NCBI RefSeq assembly: GCF_017876295.1
Contig: NZ_JAGINT010000002.1
Location: 2,728,001 to 2,792,000 of the forward strand
Reading direction: 5' to 3'
Origin: Kribbella aluminosa
Lineage (GTDB): Bacteria > Actinomycetota > Actinomycetes > Propionibacteriales > Kribbellaceae
Length of the DNA stretch: 64,000 bases
In this document: positions 36,256-44,150 of the stretch, in pieces
Position numbering within the stretch: the first letter of the stretch is position 1
How the letters are laid out: each line of letters opens with the position of its first letter
Notes under the pieces: generated by a model
Database searches by the model: none
What the model saw: the letters and a program-made list of their open reading frames with translations, nothing else
What the model was told of the DNA's origin: nothing
Made by a program: the position numbers and the translations under genes

Positions 36256-36840
36256 CGCACTGGCCGGTTCGAAGCGCTCGGGTGCCAGAAAGTCGATGTC
36301 GCGGGTGCTCGCACCGTCGATGACGAGGTCCGCCACGATCCCTTCGATCCCGGTCTGCGGGCTGACCGGGTCGGGTCGGAGGCCTGGCAGGACACGGACG
36401 ACGTCTGCGAGCCGGAGTGCGAAGGCGGGGTCGACCGTCCGGGAGACGTTGCCCAGGTCATCGATCTCGGGGTGGGTTTCGAACTTGATGCCGACCTTGA
36501 CGGTCGCCCCGTCCAAGGACGGGAAGCCGTAGGCGTTGAGGTCTCCGACGCGTTCGAAGACACCGAATCTGTCGGGGTGGAAGTCCTCGGGGCGGTGGGC
36601 GAGGTACCAGCCTTGGACGACCCGGCGAGGTATGACGCGGTGCGCGGCGGCGCCAGGGACGAGTTCCTTCGCCCACGCACCTGGGGCGATCACGACTTGC
36701 TGATAGGTCCGTTCACCCTGCCGCGTAGCGACGGTGATCCCTGTTGGACCCGGGGTGATCGCAAGGACCTCGTCGTAGCGGCTCACCTCGGCGCCGAGTT
36801 TCGCACCCTCGGCTGATCGCCTTCACCAGGATGGTCGAGG
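36250..36840 (-). pseudogene. D-amino-acid/sarcosine oxidase-like fragment
   Basis: The frame GAKLGAEVSRYDEVLAITPG, VVIAPGAWAKELVPGA and RVVQGWYLAHRPEDFHPDRF followed by GIKFETHPEIDD matches the middle of a DAO/SolA-type flavoprotein. Both the FAD-binding N-terminus and the C-terminal FAD loop are missing. The upstream edge joins a ferredoxin-reductase fragment near 36840. Confidence 0.65.
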
Positions 36841-37025
36841 TCGAGGGCTTGGCGTTCGGTGTCGCCGGTGAGGAATGCCTTGGACAGTGGATACCGATCG
36901 TACGGGCGATGGGGCTCGGCGCCGACGACGGTCAGGTTGCCTCGAAGCCGAAGTGGCGGAGTGCCCACGCGGCGTGGTGGCCTGCGAGGGAGGCGCCGGC
37001 CGCCACGATGTGTCGGAGTGGCACT
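36840..37025 (-). pseudogene. Ferredoxin reductase-like N-terminal fragment
   Basis: Reads PLRHIVAAGASLAGHHAAWAL, then after a one-base shift NLTVVGAEPHRPYDRYPLSK and AFLTGDTERQALDLDHPG. This is the N-terminal FAD fold of a class of NAD(P)H ferredoxin reductases, cut off after about 70 residues. It starts right after the metal ATPase stop at 37028. Confidence 0.65.
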
Positions 37026-37027
37026 GC

Positions 37028-39019
37028 TCAGCCGGCTGTCTGGTCGGCCTTGCGCCACGCCGCTCGGGCGAGCAGGCGCAGGCCGTTGAGGCCGACAACC
37101 ATCGTCGAGCCCTCGTGCCCGGCGACGCCGAGTGGCAGCGGGAGGATCCAGAGGATGTCCCAGATGACCAGGACGGTGATGACCGTCGAGGCGAAGACGA
37201 GGTTCGCCTTGACCACCCGATGAGCGCGGCGGGCCAGGCCGATGACCTTCGGCACGGTGGCGAGTTCGTCCCGGACGATGACCGCGTCGGCGGTCTCGAG
37301 CGCGAGGTCGGATCCGTTCCGGCCCATCGCCAGGCCGAGGTCCGCGGCCGCCATCGCGGGAGCGTCGTTGACGCCGTCCCCGACCAGCATCACCCGGTGG
37401 CCGTCGGCCTGGAGGCCGCGAACCGCGGCCACCTTGTCCGCGGGCAGCAGCCCGGCGCGGACATCGGTGATGCCGACCTCCTGAGCGAGCCGGCGGGCGG
37501 CACGTGCGTTGTCACCGGTCAGCAGAATCGGGCTGCGGCCCGTCAGTTCCTTCAGCTTCGCGACGGTCTCGGCGGCGCCGGGGCGGACCCGGTCGGCGAG
37601 CCCGAGAACACCGGCCGGGACGTCGTCGACGGTGACGACGACCGCCGTACGGCCCGCTTCTTCCAGGTGTGACACCACAGCCCGCGCCTGGGCCTGGGCC
37701 GGTCCGGGGGAAACGCCGTCCAGAAGCACCGGGGATCCGACCCGGACCGTCGCACCGTCCACGAGCGCGGTCACTCCTCGCCCGGGGGTAGAGCTGAAGT
37801 CAGCGCTGTGCGGTACGGCGACCTCCGCCTCATGCGCCGCCATGACGACAGCCCGCGCAAGGGGATGCTCGCTCGGGCGCTCCGCGGCTGCGGCAAGCGC
37901 CAGTACGTGCTCGGTGGTGAGGCCGGCTGCCGCGACGAGCTCGACTTCCGCGACCCTCGGTGTTCCTTCGGTCAGGGTGCCGGTCTTGTCGAACGCGACC
38001 AGGTTCGTCGTACCGAACTTCTCCAGTGCGACCGCGGATTTGACGAGTACGCCGTGGCGTCCGGCGTTGCCGATCGTGGACAGTAGCGGCGGCATGGTGG
38101 CGAGGACGACCGCACACGGCGATGCCACGATCATGAAGGTCATCGCGCGCAGCAGGGTCGGCTCGAACGCTGCGCCCAGCGCGAGCGGGATTCCGAACAC
38201 GGCGAGCGTCGCGACGACGACGCCGACCGAGTAGCGCTGCTCGACCTTCTCGATGAACAGTTGGGTGCGTGCCTTGGTCTGCGACGCCTCTTGCACCATG
38301 GTGACGATGCGTGCCACGACAGAGTCGCGTGCGGCCCGGTTCACCACGAGCTTGAGGGCGCCGGTGCCGTTCAGGGTGCCCGCGAAGACCTCGTCGCCGG
38401 TGGTCTTCGGCACCGGCAACGGTTCGCCGGTGATGGATGCCTGGTCGACCTCGCTCAGGCCTTCGAGTACCTCGCCGTCGGCGCCGACGCGTTCGCCCGG
38501 CCGAACCAGTACGACGTCACCGACGACGAGGTCGGCGGTGTCGACCAGTTCCTCGCCGCCGGCCGTGGTGAGCCGGGTCGCCTGTTCGGGGGCGAGGTCG
38601 AGCAGCGCGCGTACGGAGTCCGCCGTACGCCTGGTGACGAAGGCTTCCAGCGCGCCCGAGGTCGCGAAGATCACGATCAGCAGCGCGCCGTCGAACACCT
38701 GGCCGATCGAGGCTGCGAGCAGGGCGGCGACGATCATCAGGATGTCGACGTCGAGCGTCTTCTCGCGCAGCGCGCGCAGGCCGGACAAGGCCGGCTCCCA
38801 ACCTCCGGCTGCGTAGCAGGCCAGGTAGCAGGCCCACCAGAGCGGCGGAGGTGTACCGAGCGCGTGGAGTGCGGCACCGACGAGGAACAACGCCGTCGCA
38901 ATGGCTGCCCAGCGGACCTCCGCCATCGAGACCAGCGACCACAGCCGTGAACGCCGGGTGCTGGGACGCGCGCGATCCTGGGGAACTTCACGGGCGGGTG
39001 CGGACAGCGTCGAGGTCAT
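37028..39019 (-). CDS. P1B-4-type heavy-metal ATPase (CtpJ/CoaT-like)
   Basis: A 663-residue metal-exporting P-type ATPase. It has the transmembrane metal motif SPC (IVASPCAVVLATMPP), the phosphorylation motif DKTGTLT, SEHPLA, the hinge GDGVNDAPA and, in the last membrane pair, HEGST. SPC together with HEGxT is the signature of the P1B-4 group, which moves Co(II), Ni(II), Fe(II) or Zn(II). There is no N-terminal metal-binding domain, as usual for this group. ATG at 39019 is preferred to an earlier in-frame start. It is divergent from an NmtR-like repressor, matching the nmtR-ctpJ pair known in mycobacteria. Confidence 0.9.
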   Translation of the reverse strand: MTSTLSAPAREVPQDRARPSTRRSRLWSLVSMAEVRWAAIATALFLVGAALHALGTPPPLWWACYLACYAAGGWEPALSGLRALREKTLDVDILMIVAALLAASIGQVFDGALLIVIFATSGALEAFVTRRTADSVRALLDLAPEQATRLTTAGGEELVDTADLVVGDVVLVRPGERVGADGEVLEGLSEVDQASITGEPLPVPKTTGDEVFAGTLNGTGALKLVVNRAARDSVVARIVTMVQEASQTKARTQLFIEKVEQRYSVGVVVATLAVFGIPLALGAAFEPTLLRAMTFMIVASPCAVVLATMPPLLSTIGNAGRHGVLVKSAVALEKFGTTNLVAFDKTGTLTEGTPRVAEVELVAAAGLTTEHVLALAAAAERPSEHPLARAVVMAAHEAEVAVPHSADFSSTPGRGVTALVDGATVRVGSPVLLDGVSPGPAQAQARAVVSHLEEAGRTAVVVTVDDVPAGVLGLADRVRPGAAETVAKLKELTGRSPILLTGDNARAARRLAQEVGITDVRAGLLPADKVAAVRGLQADGHRVMLVGDGVNDAPAMAAADLGLAMGRNGSDLALETADAVIVRDELATVPKVIGLARRAHRVVKANLVFASTVITVLVIWDILWILPLPLGVAGHEGSTMVVGLNGLRLLARAAWRKADQTAG

Positions 39020-39064
39020 GACGTCCTCTCGGAGACGTGGAAGCGGTGCCCGAAAACAGTAAAA

Positions 39065-39082
39065 CATGAACACGTATTCATG
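39065..39082. promoter_or_regulatory. SmtB/NmtR-type operator
   Basis: CATGAA, CACGTA, TTCATG form a perfect 6-base inverted repeat with a 6-base centre, the TGAA-N6-TTCA layout of SmtB-family operators. It lies between the metal ATPase and the ArsR gene and can control both. Confidence 0.7.
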
Positions 39083-39114
39083 CAAGACTGCGTTGACGCG
39101 GGTATGCTCCGGCT

Positions 39115-39486
39115 ATGGGCCACGGAGTGGACGGGCGTGCAGTCGCGCCGGCGCGACTGGACTTGGCATCGGCCAAGGCCGTGTCCGCCACCCTTCAGGC
39201 GCTGGCGACGCCTAGCAGGCTGCTGATCCTGGGGCGTTTGCGGGAGGGTCCGGCCACCGTCGGCGAGCTGACGGAAGCCGTTCAGATGGAGCAGTCCGCG
39301 GTGTCCCAGCAGCTTCGGCTGCTCCGCAATCTCGGACTCGTCGAGGGCGTTCGCCAGGGGCGCAGTGTCGTCTACTCCCTGTACGACAATCACGTCGCCC
39401 AACTGCTCGACGAGGCCGTCTACCACGCAGAGCACCTACGGCTCGGCGTACCGGACGAACCACCGTCAGCTGCGTCCCGCGCCTGA
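39115..39486 (+). CDS. NmtR-like ArsR family metal sensor
   Basis: A 123-residue repressor with LATPSRLLILGRLREGPATV and the recognition helix MEQSAVSQQLRLLRNLGLVE. The last helix DNHVAQLLDEAVYHAEH keeps Asp, His (+2), His (+13) and His (+16), exactly the spacing of the Ni/Co ligands of NmtR and the Zn ligands of CzrA. It is divergent from the P1B-4 ATPase with a fitting operator between them. Ni(II) or Co(II) is the likely inducer. Confidence 0.92.
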   Translation: MGHGVDGRAVAPARLDLASAKAVSATLQALATPSRLLILGRLREGPATVGELTEAVQMEQSAVSQQLRLLRNLGLVEGVRQGRSVVYSLYDNHVAQLLDEAVYHAEHLRLGVPDEPPSAASRA

Positions 39487-39712
39487 CTGCGGCTCAGCCC
39501 GCAACGGGAGCTCGGGTAGCCACGGCCGTCCGGCAGGAGTGCGGGAAGGGGGGTCGGACTGCAGGGAACCGGGGTGCGCGGCACTTATCACCGATCGGTG
39601 GTCGCCTGAGGCCGGTACCTTCGGCCGGTGACTCGGGCGCATGCGGCAGGTGTCCCGGCCTGCTGTGCGCGCCGCTCGTGCACCTGTTCGCCCGGGTAGG
39701 CGTGCGCGGTGA

Positions 39713-40507
39713 TCAGGTGCCGGACGGGGTGACGGCCAGGATGCGCTGTGCCTTCTCGACGGCGGTGGAGGTCGCGCCGTCGACGTCGTCCGGGAGGCCG
39801 TTGACGACCGTGACGGCCACGACGACGTCGTCCACGCCGGTGGTGACCATGATGACCTCGAATCCCTCGAGGGCCCCGGACGTGGCGGTGAAGCGTACGG
39901 CAACGGGGTCGGTGCCGGCTCGTGGCGCGGAGACCTCGCGGACACTGATCGGGGAGCTGCCCGCGCCCGCGACCTTGAGTGTGAGGGTGCGGCACGCCGT
40001 GATGGCCTGCTTGAAGGACTTCTGTAGCGCGCGGACTGCTGCGGGCGAGCCCATCGCGTCGATGCTCTCGTCCACGAAGGGGCCCTCTGCGCCGCCCGAG
40101 TACGACTGACCGGCGGAGGCCTTCGAGCCGGGCGGGTTGTCGGCGTTGGTGAGGGCAACGAGTTTGGCGCAACGGGAGTCCTTGGCCGATACCGTCACGT
40201 CGGAGTTGTCCCCGGAGCCGTTCTTCTCGAGGGAGAATCCGGCCGGCAGATCCGAGAGCGCGAGTAGCGCCTTGGTGAGCTGCGCCGCCGTCCGCGCCGG
40301 CTTGGCGGGTACGGGCGACGGTACTGCGGTCGCAGCCGTGACCGGTGTTTCCGACGGTCCCGGCGTCGGCGTGGCCGGAGCCGACGACGGTGCCGATGCG
40401 GGCGCCCGCGAGGGCGTGGACGAGCCGGTGCTTGAGCTGCCGGAGCATGCGGTGAACGCGAGCAACGCGGCAGCGGCACAGACCGGCGTACGGAAGGGCT
40501 TGAGCAT
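39713..40507 (-). CDS. Probable secreted lipoprotein
   Basis: A 264-residue protein with a signal ending ALLAFTAC, so lipid anchoring is likely. A Ser/Pro/Ala/Thr-rich linker of about 50 residues follows, then a compact domain (LSDLPAGFSLEKNGSGDNSD, DSRCAKLVALTNADNPPGSK, and ITACRTLTLKV with a probable disulfide). Such PknH-sensor-like or LpqN-like lipoproteins are common in actinobacteria, but the role here is unknown. ATG at 40507 has AGGAG upstream. Confidence 0.8.
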   Translation of the reverse strand: MLKPFRTPVCAAAALLAFTACSGSSSTGSSTPSRAPASAPSSAPATPTPGPSETPVTAATAVPSPVPAKPARTAAQLTKALLALSDLPAGFSLEKNGSGDNSDVTVSAKDSRCAKLVALTNADNPPGSKASAGQSYSGGAEGPFVDESIDAMGSPAAVRALQKSFKQAITACRTLTLKVAGAGSSPISVREVSAPRAGTDPVAVRFTATSGALEGFEVIMVTTGVDDVVVAVTVVNGLPDDVDGATSTAVEKAQRILAVTPSGT

Positions 40508-40634
40508 TGAGGTCTCCTGATGTGTGGGCATAGCTCGGTCGGCGCCGACCAGACTTCCCGGCACACCAGAAGGACGGAGCCCCTCGTTATCGACTACATC
40601 GCCCGTGCCGCGCGGGTGTTACACAGCGGATGCC

Positions 40635-40817
40635 AACCTTTCGTACCTCTTCTGGCTCAGCCGATGCGCGATCGTCTACTTCCTGTGGGACAAGGCGTTC
40701 AGGTCCCTCGACTTCGGCTACGGCTCGGCGGCGGCGTACGTGCTGTTCGCGATCACGCTGCTGACCACGATCGGGGTCGTCGTCTACTCCCGGCGGAAGA
40801 ACATGGAGGCGTTCTAG
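40635..40817 (+). pseudogene. Sugar ABC permease (MalF type), C-terminal remnant
   Basis: Only the last 60 residues remain: FLWDKAFRSLDFGYGSAAAY and TIGVVVYSRRKNMEAF, the typical end of a MalF-type permease. The stop is directly followed by the GTG start of a complete MalG-type permease, so this is what is left of an importer operon whose 5' part (binding protein and most of the permease) was deleted. Confidence 0.75.
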
Positions 40818-41660
40818 GTGACCGTTGACACAACCTCAAAGGCTCCGAAGTCACGTCCGTCCGGCTGGCACCTGTTGCTGGCGCCGGTGGCGCTGCTCTT
40901 CCTGCTGCCGTTCCTGCAGATGTTCCTCGCGTCGGTGTCGCCGGCGGCCGAGCTGCTCAAGTTCCCGCCGCCGATCATCCCGTCACGGATCGACTTCAGC
41001 GGGTTCGTGACCTTGTTCACCGAGTCGGACGCGCTGCTGTGGCTGGGCAACACCGTGCTGGTGGCAACGTCGGCGATCGTGTCTCATCTGGTCCTGTGCT
41101 CGCTGGCCGGATACGGATTCGCGCGGCTGGCGTTTCGGGGGCGAACAGCCGGCATCTTCATGATCCTCGCAACGATCATGATTCCCACCCAGCTGCTGAT
41201 GATCCCGACGTACCTCCTCTTCTCACGGCTGCGGCTGATCGACAGCCTCGGCGCCGCCATCGTGCCCTGGCTCTCGTCAGCGTTCGGGATCTTCCTGATG
41301 CGGCAGTTCTTCCTGTCGCTGCCGAAGGAGCTCGAGGAGTCTGGTCTGATCGACGGCGCGAATCGCTGGCAGGTCTTCTCCCGTATCGTGCTCCCGCTGG
41401 CGAAGCCCGCGCTCGCGACCCTGGCGATCTTCACGCTGCTCGGCTCGTGGAACGACCTGGTCTGGCCGCTGATCGCGATCAACAACGACCACGCCTTCAC
41501 CCTGCAGCTCGGGCTGGCGAACTTCCAAGGCACCCGCCGGACCGAGTGGTCCTTGCTGATGGCCGGCAACGTTGTAGCCACGTTGCCCCTTATCCTCTTC
41601 TTCCTGATCGCCCAGAAACAGTTCGTCGCCACCATGACCCTCTCCGGCCTCAAGGGCTGA
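40818..41660 (+). CDS. Orphan sugar ABC permease, MalG type
   Basis: A 280-residue membrane protein with the EAA loop LPKELEESGLIDGANRWQVF and the usual ending QKQFVATMTLSGLKG. The GTG start follows the preceding stop with no gap. It is only distantly related to the other two MalG-type permeases of the window. Without its partner permease and binding protein it is probably not functional. Confidence 0.88.
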   Translation: MTVDTTSKAPKSRPSGWHLLLAPVALLFLLPFLQMFLASVSPAAELLKFPPPIIPSRIDFSGFVTLFTESDALLWLGNTVLVATSAIVSHLVLCSLAGYGFARLAFRGRTAGIFMILATIMIPTQLLMIPTYLLFSRLRLIDSLGAAIVPWLSSAFGIFLMRQFFLSLPKELEESGLIDGANRWQVFSRIVLPLAKPALATLAIFTLLGSWNDLVWPLIAINNDHAFTLQLGLANFQGTRRTEWSLLMAGNVVATLPLILFFLIAQKQFVATMTLSGLKG

Positions 41661-41671
41661 CCCAGGCGAGA

Positions 41672-41709
41672 CCGCCGTCGATCGGTTCTTGATCGGAATC
41701 CGACGGCGG
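41672..41709 (+). terminator. Hairpin after orphan permease
   Basis: CCGCCGTC at 41672-41679 pairs with GACGGCGG at 41702-41709, starting 12 bases after the permease stop. No U tract follows, as is common in GC-rich actinobacteria. Confidence 0.6.
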
Positions 41710-41764
41710 CACTGGAGACTCGACTCGAGGCACTAAAGCGTTGGCTGCGCCGGGGAGGTCAGCC

Positions 41765-41851
41765 GTCGGAGGTCAGGGTGAAGATCCAGATGCCGGCGAG
41801 GAACATGCGGCGGCGGCCAAGGATGTCGCCCGAGCGTCCGCCGAGCAGAGC
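41765..41851 (-). pseudogene. MFS transporter remnant
   Basis: A 29-residue stretch reads ALLGGRSGDILGRRRMFLAG followed by IWIFTLTS. This is the loop 2-3 motif region (GGRxxDxxGRRRxFxxG) of an EmrB-type drug efflux pump. Nothing else of the gene remains. Confidence 0.6.
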
Positions 41852-41870
41852 AGACCGCCGAACGTCATGA

Positions 41871-41979
41871 CCTGACGGCAATCCAATTCGACGACTGCGG
41901 CCACCTGATCCCAGTGGATGCACCAGACCGCTTGCTGGCGACCTCGATCCCATGGCTCAACGTGTCATTGCCGGACTGA
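41871..41979 (+). pseudogene. Alpha/beta hydrolase C-terminal remnant
   Basis: The frame reads LTAIQFDDCGHLIPVDAPDR and then WLNVSLPD before a stop. The DCGHLIPVDAP segment looks like the catalytic His region at the end of an alpha/beta hydrolase. The rest of the gene is absent. It runs into the 3' end of the opposing TetR gene. Confidence 0.45.
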
Positions 41980-42517
41980 GCCCTGCCACAGCTAGTCGGA
42001 ACAGGCGGTCGGCCTGGGCGGCGGGATCGGGATAGTGCGCGGTGGCCAGGGCGATTCCAACCGCGAAGGTGATGAGGTCCTCGACCGTCAGGTCCTTGGA
42101 CACCATGCCGTCTTGCGCCGCACGCTGAAGGAGCGGAGCTGCTGCGTCCTCCAAGGCTGCAGAGCAGCTGTTCTTGTGTACGTCGCCGTCGTACGCGAGC
42201 GCCTCTGCCAGCCCGCGGGCGGTCACGCAGTACGCGACGACCTCGCTCAGCCAATCGACGAGAGCGCCACGGCTGTCCCGGTTGTTGATGAGGTCCAGGG
42301 CGCGGACGCACAAGGCCTCGATGCGCTGTCGGGAGACTGCCTCGAGAAGGGCGCGGCGGGTGGGGAAGTGCCGCCGGACGGTGGCCGAGCCGACGCCCGC
42401 GGTGCGCGCGATCTGTTCGAGCGAGGCGCCGGCGCCGTGCGCGGCGACCTCGTCTGCGGCCACGGCGAGGACCCGCGCGTAGTTCCGGCGGGCATCGGCC
42501 CGTTGCGTACCAGACAT
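41957..42517 (-). CDS. TetR family transcriptional regulator
   Basis: A 186-residue repressor beginning MSGTQRADARRNYARVLAVA with helix-turn-helix ASLEQIARTAGVGSATVRRH. It is divergent from an NmrA-like gene, and the gap holds two related inverted repeats that are its probable binding sites. The ligand is unknown; the control of the NAD(P)H-binding protein suggests sensing of a reactive small molecule or redox state. Confidence 0.9.
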   Translation of the reverse strand: MSGTQRADARRNYARVLAVAADEVAAHGAGASLEQIARTAGVGSATVRRHFPTRRALLEAVSRQRIEALCVRALDLINNRDSRGALVDWLSEVVAYCVTARGLAEALAYDGDVHKNSCSAALEDAAAPLLQRAAQDGMVSKDLTVEDLITFAVGIALATAHYPDPAAQADRLFRLAVAGLSPAMTR

Positions 42518-42535
42518 CGCGCGCCTCCAGGGTTG

Positions 42536-42597
42536 CTAAATGGCGGGACCCGCCATATCGTACCGGACAGGTAAACGGCGACCCCCGCCACTTAGTT
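42536..42597. promoter_or_regulatory. Two operators between TetR and NmrA-like genes
   Basis: Site 1 at 42540-42556: ATGGCGGG, A, CCCGCCAT, a perfect dyad flanked on the left by CTAA. Site 2 at 42571-42597, read on the minus strand, gives CTAAGTGGCGGGGGTCGCC, a looser copy in the opposite direction. The pair fits binding of two TetR dimers. Confidence 0.65.
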
Positions 42598-42611
42598 TCT
42601 CGAGGAGCGCA

Positions 42612-43536
42612 ATGTCCACAGCTTCCAACCCCGTCCTGGTGACCGGTGCCACCGGCAGACAGGGCGGTGCCACTGCCCGTGCCCTGCTTGCGGCAGGTGT
42701 CCCCGTTCGCGCACTGGTCCGCGATCCGGCAACCGATCGGGCCAGAGCGATCGCCGGGCTCGGTGCCGAACTTGTCACCGGCGACCTGGACGATCGGGAC
42801 TCGATCGTCCGCGCCGCGGACGGCGCCCGGGCGGTCTTCTCGGTACAGATGCCCGCGATCACCGCAGCCGGCTTCGACTTCGAGGGTGAGGTTGCCCAAG
42901 GCATCAATCTCGTGGAGGGGGCGAAGACTGCCGGTGTGCCCCAGTTCGTGCACACCTCGGTCACCGGTGCCGGTCAGCACACAGAAACGCCGGGGTGGGC
43001 CGAGGGACGCTGGGCATCGATGGAACCGACGCTTGGCGCCAAAAGCGCGATCCAGGACCGGGTGCGGGGGGCCGGCTTCCAGCACTGGACGATTCTCAAG
43101 CCAGGTTTCTTCATGGAGAACTTCCTGCCCTCGATGCAGTTCCTGTTCCCACGTGGTGTCGAGGGCGGGCTGGTCAGCGTCCTGAACCCCGGGACCCGGC
43201 TGTCGCTGGTCGCGGTGGACGACATCGGCACTGCGGCGGGCCGCGGCCATCGCCGACCCTGAGCGTTTCGACGGCCTCGAGCTGGAGCTGGCCAGCGACT
43301 ACTTGTCGATGACGGAGGTCGCCGAGACACTCTCGCGGGCGCTGGGTAGGCGGTTGTCCGCGCCAGACATGACGGAGACAGAGGCGCTCGCGGCCGGTAT
43401 GCCGGCGATGGGTGCCGGGCACGAGTTCCTGAACGTGGCCGGCCAGCCAGGACGTCCGCAGTACGCGCGGGGTCTCGGCATCCCACTCACCAGCTTCGAT
43501 GCCTGGGCGCACCGGCACCTGCGGCCCGCGGCCTGA
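42612..43536 (+). pseudogene. NmrA-like NAD(P)-binding protein, one-base frameshift
   Basis: ATG at 42612 has GAGGAG upstream. The N-terminus VLVTGATGRQGGATARALLA is a standard NmrA/atypical SDR dinucleotide motif, followed by LVTGDLDDRDSI. At the GGG of 43238-43240 the frame breaks after VAVDDIGTAA; the continuation (AIADPERFDGLELELASDYL, then SMTEVAETLSRALGRRL) lies in the next frame to a stop at 43536. Removing one G gives a protein of about 307 residues. Whether the mutation is real needs checking. Confidence 0.82.
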
Positions 43537-43600
43537 GTGTCCGGCATCATCGGTCGAAGACGTCGCGGTGGTGTTCGACGTGCTCGCGAGATTCTTGGGC

Positions 43601-43923
43601 CTACTTGGTGAGTTCGGTCAGCGGTGGCAGGAGTGATCGGCCGAGCGGCGTCAGTGCGTAGTCCACGCGCGGTGGGACCTCCGCATAGGCGGTGCGGGTG
43701 ACGAGCCCGTCGCGTTCGACGGCTCGCAATGTCTGAGTGAGCATCCGATGCGAGATGCCAGGCAGGTCTTTCATGAGCTCGGTGAACCGGCGTGGCCCGT
43801 CGACGAGGCGCGCGATCGTGGCCAGTGACCAGGTGTCGCCGATGCGGCGGTGGACCTCCCTGGTGTAGCGCCGGAGGAGTCCGTACTGCACAAACCGATC
43901 CCGGTCGTGGCAAGTTCTTCCAT
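43601..43923 (-). pseudogene. HxlR family regulator with frameshift near the start
   Basis: Most of the protein is intact: YTREVHRRIGDTWSLATIAR, GPRRFTELMKDLPGISHRML and VDYALTPLGRSLLPPL, a winged helix of HxlR type, ending at 43601. The best start, ATG at 43923 with GAGGG upstream (MEELATTG), is in another frame; one added G in the run at about 43900 would join them. Otherwise translation could begin at GTG 43891 (96 residues). It is divergent from the FMN reductase remnant, its probable former target. Confidence 0.72.
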
Positions 43924-43943
43924 TTCTTCCCTCGATGTTCGTG

Positions 43944-43961
43944 ACGCACTAATCAGTGCGT
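43944..43961. promoter_or_regulatory. HxlR-type operator
   Basis: ACGCACT (43944-43950), AATC, AGTGCGT (43955-43961) is a perfect inverted repeat between the HxlR gene and the divergent FMN reductase remnant. Confidence 0.65.
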
Positions 43962-44053
43962 GATCTGGAGTCGGTATGGAAAGCGTCGCGCGGTCGTTGG
44001 CGTCTGTCGACGGTCCATTTCCGGGCCGATCCTGACAGAACTGGAGTACGACG

Positions 44054-44150
44054 ATGACGACCATCGCCATCATCGTCGCAAGCACCCGTCCGGGCCGTTA
44101 CGGTGCGGCCGTCGGTCAGTGGGTTCAAGAGCGAGCGGCCGCCCGTGGTC
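44054..44150 (+). pseudogene. NADPH-dependent FMN reductase, N-terminal remnant
   Basis: The frame opens MTTIAIIVASTRPGRYGAAV and GQWVQERAAARG, the flavin-binding loop of an FMN reductase, and then loses all similarity after about 33 codons. From about 44140 the DNA belongs to a polymorphic toxin tail in another frame, so the reductase gene was cut by recombination there. Confidence 0.7.

Noticed and set aside
42612..43536. Programmed frameshifting in the NmrA-like gene
   Set aside because: There is no slippery heptamer with a downstream structure, and similar G-run shifts occur in unrelated genes; an indel is simpler.
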